Shown: in pieces, positions 58,301-64,000 of the stretch
How positions within the stretch are numbered: the first letter of the stretch is position 1
How the letters are laid out: each line of letters begins with the position of its first letter
Translations under genes and position numbers: made by a program
The notes under the pieces: model-generated
What the model was told of the DNA's origin: nothing
The model's database searches: none
The model's input: only the letters and a program-made list of their open reading frames with translations
DNA from: Stomorhina lunata
Taxonomy: Eukaryota > Arthropoda > Insecta > Diptera > Rhiniidae
Direction of reading: 5' to 3'
Assembly: GCA_933228675.1 (NCBI GenBank)
Contig: OW121744.1
Coordinates: 18,433,978 to 18,497,977, forward strand
DNA length: 64,000 bases

Positions 58301-59400
58301 AGAAAAATTTTTCTATAACAATTTAATACCGACAATTTTTCTATTAAAATTTATACCGAAAATTTTTCTATAAAAATTTTATATCGAAAATTTTTCTATA
58401 AAAATTTTATATCGAAAATTTTTCTATAAAAATTTTATATCGAAAATTTTTTTATAAAAATTTTATATCGAAAATTTTTCTATAAAGATTTTATATCGAA
58501 AATTTAAAGAAAAAATTTTATATCGAAATTTTTTTTTTAAATTTTATTAAAAAATTTTCTATAAACATTTAAATCGAAATTTTTTCTATAAAAATTTTAT
58601 ACCAAAAATTGTTCTACAAAAATTGTATATCGAATAATTTTTTTTTTTAATTTTATATCGAAAATTTTTCTGTAAAAATTTTATATCGAAAATTTTTCTA
58701 TAAAAATTTTATATTGAAAATTTTTCTATAAAATTTTTATATAGGAAATTTTTCTATAAAAATTTTTTATCGACAATTTTTCTATAAAAATTTTATATCC
58801 ATAAAAATTTTATGCCGAAATTTTTCTATGAAAATTTTATAAAAAACATTTTTTTGCAAAAAATGTATATACAAAATTTTTCTATGAAAATTTTTCGATA
58901 AGAATTTTTCTATAAATATAAAAATATTCGAAAATTTTTTAGAAATATAAAAATATTCGAAATCGTGTATAAAAAATTTTATAACGAAAATTTTTCCATA
59001 ATAATTTTATACCAAAAAATTTTATATCGAAAATTTTTCTTTAAAAATTTTATATCGAAAATTTTTCTTTAAAAACTTTATAACGAAAAATTTTCTATAA
59101 AAATTTTAAACCAAAAATTTTTTTATAAACATTTTATACCGACAATTTTTCTATAAAAATTGTATATCGCAAATTTTTCTATAAAAATTTTATATGGGAA
59201 ATTTTTTCTTAAAAATTTTATATCGAATTTTTTTTATAAAAATTTTATATCGAAAATTTTTTCTATTTAAATTTTATATCGAAAATTTTTCTATTTAAAT
59301 TTTATACGGAGAAATGTTCTATAAAAATTTTATAGAAATGTTCTATAAAAATATTACACCGAAAACTTTTTTTATACAAATTTTATACCGAAAATTTACG
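55356..59400 (-). repeat. Sat-4 array with a 1155-bp duplicated block
   Basis: Units read TATCGAAAATTTTTCTATAA, the reverse complement of 38250-40560. A unique leader (TTTTTCATCGACGGCGTGTT to GCATAGTGGTTTAAAACAAA) plus array occurs at 55361 and again at 56516 in the same order. Array quality falls beyond 58500. Confidence 0.9.
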
Positions 59401-61564
59401 CAGGGTGAGTTATTGGGCGTCAAAGTAGACCACCTCAGAAGTAATATAAAGCTTTTGGACCGTGTATTCTAAACCGTTTTTAAATTTATGAACCGTTTTA
59501 TATATAAAACGGTTGATAAGACATTTCCAAAGTCGAATATTTTTCGCCGATCCAAATAGATGGTATCAATTTTTTTACTTTTTACTAAAAAAATTTGTTA
59601 TTAAAAGTTAATGTTTTCTTATATATTCGTAGAGAATGGGGTTCTAGGACGATTTTATACAAAATTAAACAAAAAGTCAGTACAACAATGACGTTACTTA
59701 CAGCATTTGCCGAAATTTGTTTAATTTTTACGAAAATTTTTGTGTTTTTGAACATATAATAAAAAAGTCAAGCCGATTTTGCAACTTAAAAAAACTTTGC
59801 ACTCTGAGTAAATGACAAAGTGATGGTGTAGGGTAGAGAAAACTTAAGTATACCTACATATGTATTTTTAACAATATTACATCTTAAACTTAAATATGTC
59901 TCGTACCACCATCATTTTTTTTTTTTTTTGATGTAACATATTGATGGATTTCCGAGAAGAACATATAGCACGTGATAAAAATCATTCGTTTCAGATATTT
60001 TAAGAATGAAAAAGTTTTGAAAATATTTTTTGTTGATGCTTTTGTAGTTATGGATAGTTTAATGGTAGAAAAAGAATTTTATACATAAAAATTTCGATGT
60101 CACAAAGCTTTTAGGTTTAATTGTTAGTACTTAATATATTTTAAGAGTTTAGGTAAAATTACCCATAAAAAAAAGACAACCTTGATTTCATTTGAATAGA
60201 TCGTATATCTACAGAAATGAAATCATGGAAATATCATGTAGTTTCGATTAGAAGCTATGATTCCTTATATACTATGGTTTATGAAACCGATTCCTGCTAT
60301 TAAGTAAAATTAAAGTTGGTTTATATATCCATTCATCATAAAATGAGCCTCATTGCGAAAAATAATTTTTGATAAAAATATTGTCACCCCCTTTGGATAA
60401 ACAGGAATATTAACCCTTAAAGTTTTAAGTCCCTGTTGGGACACCCTACATATTATAAAAAATTTTGGAGTTAAAATTTACAAAAAATGTTAAATATTTA
60501 AATGTGTTTCCCTGATTAATGATCTAATGCGATGCTTAACGTACTCATCCAAAAAGAAGAATTTATTTTTGATTTAAAAATATCAATATTTCCTGGAAAC
60601 CCCACAAGTACTTTGTGAACTTTTAATGAGGTTCTCTGTAACATTAAAGTTCAGAGAAGAAAGTGTGTACTTAAAAGATCCCATCGGATTGTGGGGCATC
60701 AAGGTTGGTGGCATGTATTAATTTTAGTTTTATAAATTTCAGCTGCTTTTGTAATTAACAATTATTTTTCTTACTCCATATTTGTTTCAAAAACTTCTAC
60801 TCTTCAAGACACTCTCCTCCCCCTCGTTGATGAGTTCTTAGTTTGCTTAAAATTATCCAGATCTTCAAAAATATTTCCAAGAACCAAAACTTTGAAAATA
60901 AATTCTTCAAGAACAGGGTGTCGAAAGAAGAGTTTTTAAATGGATTTTGAATATTCGAAATTATAAGACGCATAGTTCGATAACTGTCACTTTTTGACAT
61001 AATGGTAATCAAAAATTAGTCTATTAATAAATAGATCAATGGGATAAGCAGTTGAGTATTTGTTCCAAATTATAGAACATTTTAAAAGACACTTTTTACT
61101 GAAACACTTTCTTCTCATACCGATGAAATAAGAAGAAAGAGCAGATATATTGTGTACGGGTATGTTCTTCATCATTCGGCCTGCGGACGTGCGTATGGCG
61201 TCGCTGTTTTCTGTCTGTCTGCCTCTGGAACTTTGCCGACATGCAAATCACTTTTAATCTTTTGTTTGTTTCTTTACTCTCTATCTCTCTCTGATCGGGT
61301 GTCATGAATATTAGAAGTGTGTGTTCTGTCTCTTTGCATTTTCGAAATCCCCTAAAGTATTCCATTAAGGCACATCTGACAGATGTTTAAGATTAATAGG
61401 ATTTCGAAAAAAACAGCCAACAAACACAACATTTTAGCCGACAGCAAAAAATTCTTTTTACTATCGATTGATTTATCTATTATTCGATAGTGTAAAATTA
61501 TTTATGGAATTGGAAGAATTTTCTGATCAAAATTAATATACGTTCAATAACACTAAAATTACAT
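59401..61564. other. Intergenic sequence without recognised genes
   Basis: A GC-richer part at 61150-61380 includes TCGGCCTGCGGACGTGCGTA and TCTCTATCTCTCTCTGATC. The 89-codon minus-strand frame there has no recognisable pattern. It could be regulatory or an unrecognised exon. Confidence 0.35.
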
Positions 61565-63785
61565 TCTAGTTGAAAAATTTTTGGTACAAAATTTTTATAA
61601 AAAAAAATTTTTGGTATAAAATTTTTATAAAAAAATTTTCGGTAAAAAATTTTTATAAAAAAATTTTCGGTAAAAAATTTTTATAAAAAAATTTTCGGTA
61701 TAAAAGTTTTATAGAAAAATTTTCGGAACAAAATTTTTATAGAAAATTTTTCAATATAAAATTTTTATAGAAAAATTTTCGGTATAAAATTTTTATAGAA
61801 AAATTTTCGGAACAAAATTTTTATAGAAAATTTTTCTTTTTTATAGAAAAATTTTCGATATAAAATTTTTAAAGAAAAATTTTTGATATAAAATTTTTAT
61901 AGAAAAATTTTCGATATAAAATTTTTATAGAAAAATTTTTGGTATAAAATTTTTAAAGAAAAATTTTTGGTATAAAATTTTATAGAAAAATTTTTGGTAT
62001 AAAATTTTTATAGAAAAATTTTTGGTATAAGATTTTTATAGAAAAATTTTTGGTATAAAATTTTTATAGAAAAATTTTCGGTATAAAATTTTTATAGAAA
62101 AATTTTCGGTATAAAATTTTTCGGTATTAAATTTTTATAGAAAAATTTTTGGTATAAAATTTTTATAGAAAAATTTTTGGTATAAGATTTTTATAGAAAA
62201 ATTTTTGGTATAAAATTTTTATAGAAAAATTTTCGGTATAAAATTTTTATAGAAAAATTTTCGGTATAAAATTTTTATAGAAAAATTTTCGGTATAAAAT
62301 TTTTATAGAAAAATTTTCGGTATAAAATTTTTATAGAAAAATTTTCGGTATAAAATTTTTATAGAAAAATTTTCGGTATAAAATTTTTGTAGAAAAATTT
62401 TCGGTATAAAATTTTTATAGAAAAATTTTCGGTATAAAATTTTTATAGAAAATTTTTCAATACAAAATTTTTATAGAAAATTTTTCAATATAAAATTTTT
62501 TTAAAAAATGGAAAAGTTTAAAAATAAAATTTTAATAGAAAAATTTTCAAAATAAAATTTTAATAGAAAAATTTTCAAAATAAAATTTTAATAGAAAAAT
62601 TTTTAAAATAAAATTTTAATAGAAAAATTTTCAAAATAAAATTTTAATAGAAAAATTTTCTGTATACAATTTTAATGGAAAAATTTTCAATTTAAAATTT
62701 TCGATAAAAAATTTTATTAGAAACATTTTCAATATAAATTTTTAATAACAGAAAAATTTTCAAAATAAAATTTTAGTATAAAATTATTTTTATTTTTCGG
62801 TATAAAATTTGTATAGAAAATTTTTCTTATAAAATTTTTATAAAAAAATTTTCAATACAAAATTATAGAAAAATATTCAGTATAAAATTTTTATAGAAAA
62901 CTTTTCGATAAAAAATTTTTATAGAAAAATTTTCGGTTTTATAAAAAAATTTTTGATATAAAATTTTTATAGAAAAATTTTCGGTATACAATTTTTATAG
63001 AATAATTTTCGAATTGTTATAGAAAAATTTTCGGTACAAAATTTTTATGAAAAAATTTTCGTTATAAAATTTTTATAGAAAAATTTTCGGTATAAAATTT
63101 TTTTAGAAAAATTTTCGGTTAAAAATTTTTGGAGAAAAAATTTCGGTTAAAGATTTTTATAGATAGAAAAATTTTCGGTACAAAATTTTTATGAAAAAAT
63201 TTTCGTTATAAAATTTTTATAGAAAAATTTTCGATATAAAATTTTTTTAGAAAAATTTTCGGTTAAAATTTTTTGGAGAAAAAATTTCGGTTAAAGATTT
63301 TTATAGAAAAATTTTCGATATAAAATTCTTATAGAAAAATTTCGGTATAAAATTTTTATAGAAAAATTTTCGGTATAAGATTTTTATAGAAAAATTTTCG
63401 GCATAAAATTTTTATAGAAAAATTTTCGGCATAAAATTTTTATAGAAAAATTTTCGGTATAAAATTTTTATAGAAAATTTTTCGTTATAAAATTTTTATA
63501 GAAAATTTTTCGGTATAAAATTTTTATAGAAAATTTTTCGTTATAAAATTTTTATAGAAAATTTTTCGGTATAAAATTTTTATAGAAAACTTTTCGGTAT
63601 AAAATTTGTATAGAAAAATTTTCGGTATAAAATTTGTATAGAAAAATTTTCGGCATAAAATTAGAAAAATAGGAAAATTGTTAGTATAAATTTTTATAGA
63701 AAAATTTTCGGTATAAAATTTGTATAGAAAAATTTGGGTATGAAATTTTTATAGAAAAATTTTCGGTATAAAATTTTTTCTAGAA
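61565..63785 (+). repeat. Sat-6 array (28-bp unit)
   Basis: About 79 copies with core TATAGAAAAATTTTCGGTAT; a close relative of Sat-4, with CGGT in place of CGAT. A TAATAGAAAAATTTTCAAAA subtype is concentrated at 62520-62660. Confidence 0.92.
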
Positions 63786-64000
63786 AAAAAAATGAACCAT
63801 ATTTTTTTTTCTTTTTTTGTTTTTTGTAAAAAAAAAACTCTTTTGACTTCATTTAAAAATTATCTAAATTTTCTTAATACTCATTCTTAAGAAAACTGCA
63901 TAATTTTTTGTTTACGAACATGTGTTGGAAATACTTCTTGCAGTATTGATAATTGATTTGTTTGCTTTTCATTATACCCTACACCACTATAGGGTAGGAA
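63786..64000. other. Window end, AT-rich, with possible repeat terminus
   Basis: The final bases ATTATACCCTACACCACTAT plus AGGGTAGG resemble the terminal block of the dispersed repeats. Confidence 0.35.

Noticed and set aside
61096..61365. 89-codon minus-strand ORF
   Set aside because: No recognised motif, no splice or poly(A) support; kept only as a possible regulatory island.

Overview
The window is AT-rich eukaryotic DNA from a higher fly, most likely a calyptrate such as a blowfly. The basis is insect-type split genes encoding close relatives of Drosophila SLO2 and Nidogen, Tc1/mariner debris, and very AT-rich satellite DNA filling introns. No operons, CRISPR arrays, tRNAs or rRNAs were seen.

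Two real genes converge. (1) 2331-11469, plus strand: the last five coding exons (383 codons) of a SLO2/KCNT-type sodium-activated potassium channel; its membrane pore and RCK1 exons lie before the window. (2) 54403-21525, minus strand: a complete Nidogen (Ndg) gene of 11 coding exons, all phases compatible, about 1342 residues. It encodes a signal peptide, NIDO domain, G2 barrel, EGF-like repeats, a YWTD-type propeller and a last EGF. Intron 1 is about 21.6 kb. A small gene for a basic, probably mitochondrial, single-pass membrane protein (23296-23775, plus) is nested in the Ndg intron between exons 7 and 8. A convincing orphan last exon with a poly(A) signal lies on the minus strand at 14842-14947, between the two main genes.

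About 24 kb of the 64 kb (my sum of array spans) is one superfamily of 28-31 bp AT-rich tandem repeats. It splits into at least six locally homogeneous subtypes, several of which recur in both orientations far apart. The largest array (33595-37325) has about 120 copies of a 31-bp unit. Some arrays form inverted pairs inside the SLO2 transcription unit and could fold into long RNA hairpins. Larger tandem duplications (290, 421, 636, about 816 and 1155 bp) are built on the arrays.

Mobile-element content: a nearly intact DD37E Tc1/mariner element with TIRs and TA target sites (49048-50343); decayed mariners at 23921-24953, 25318-25450, 29540-30245 and a 5' end at 18240-18405; an inverted and rearranged LINE at 25450-26640; two palindromic G-run MITEs; three copies of a fold-back MITE; and six copies of a 600-790 bp dispersed repeat starting near AAGTGCTATAGTCGGTC. 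Two of those six form a large tail-to-tail palindrome at 46440-48001.
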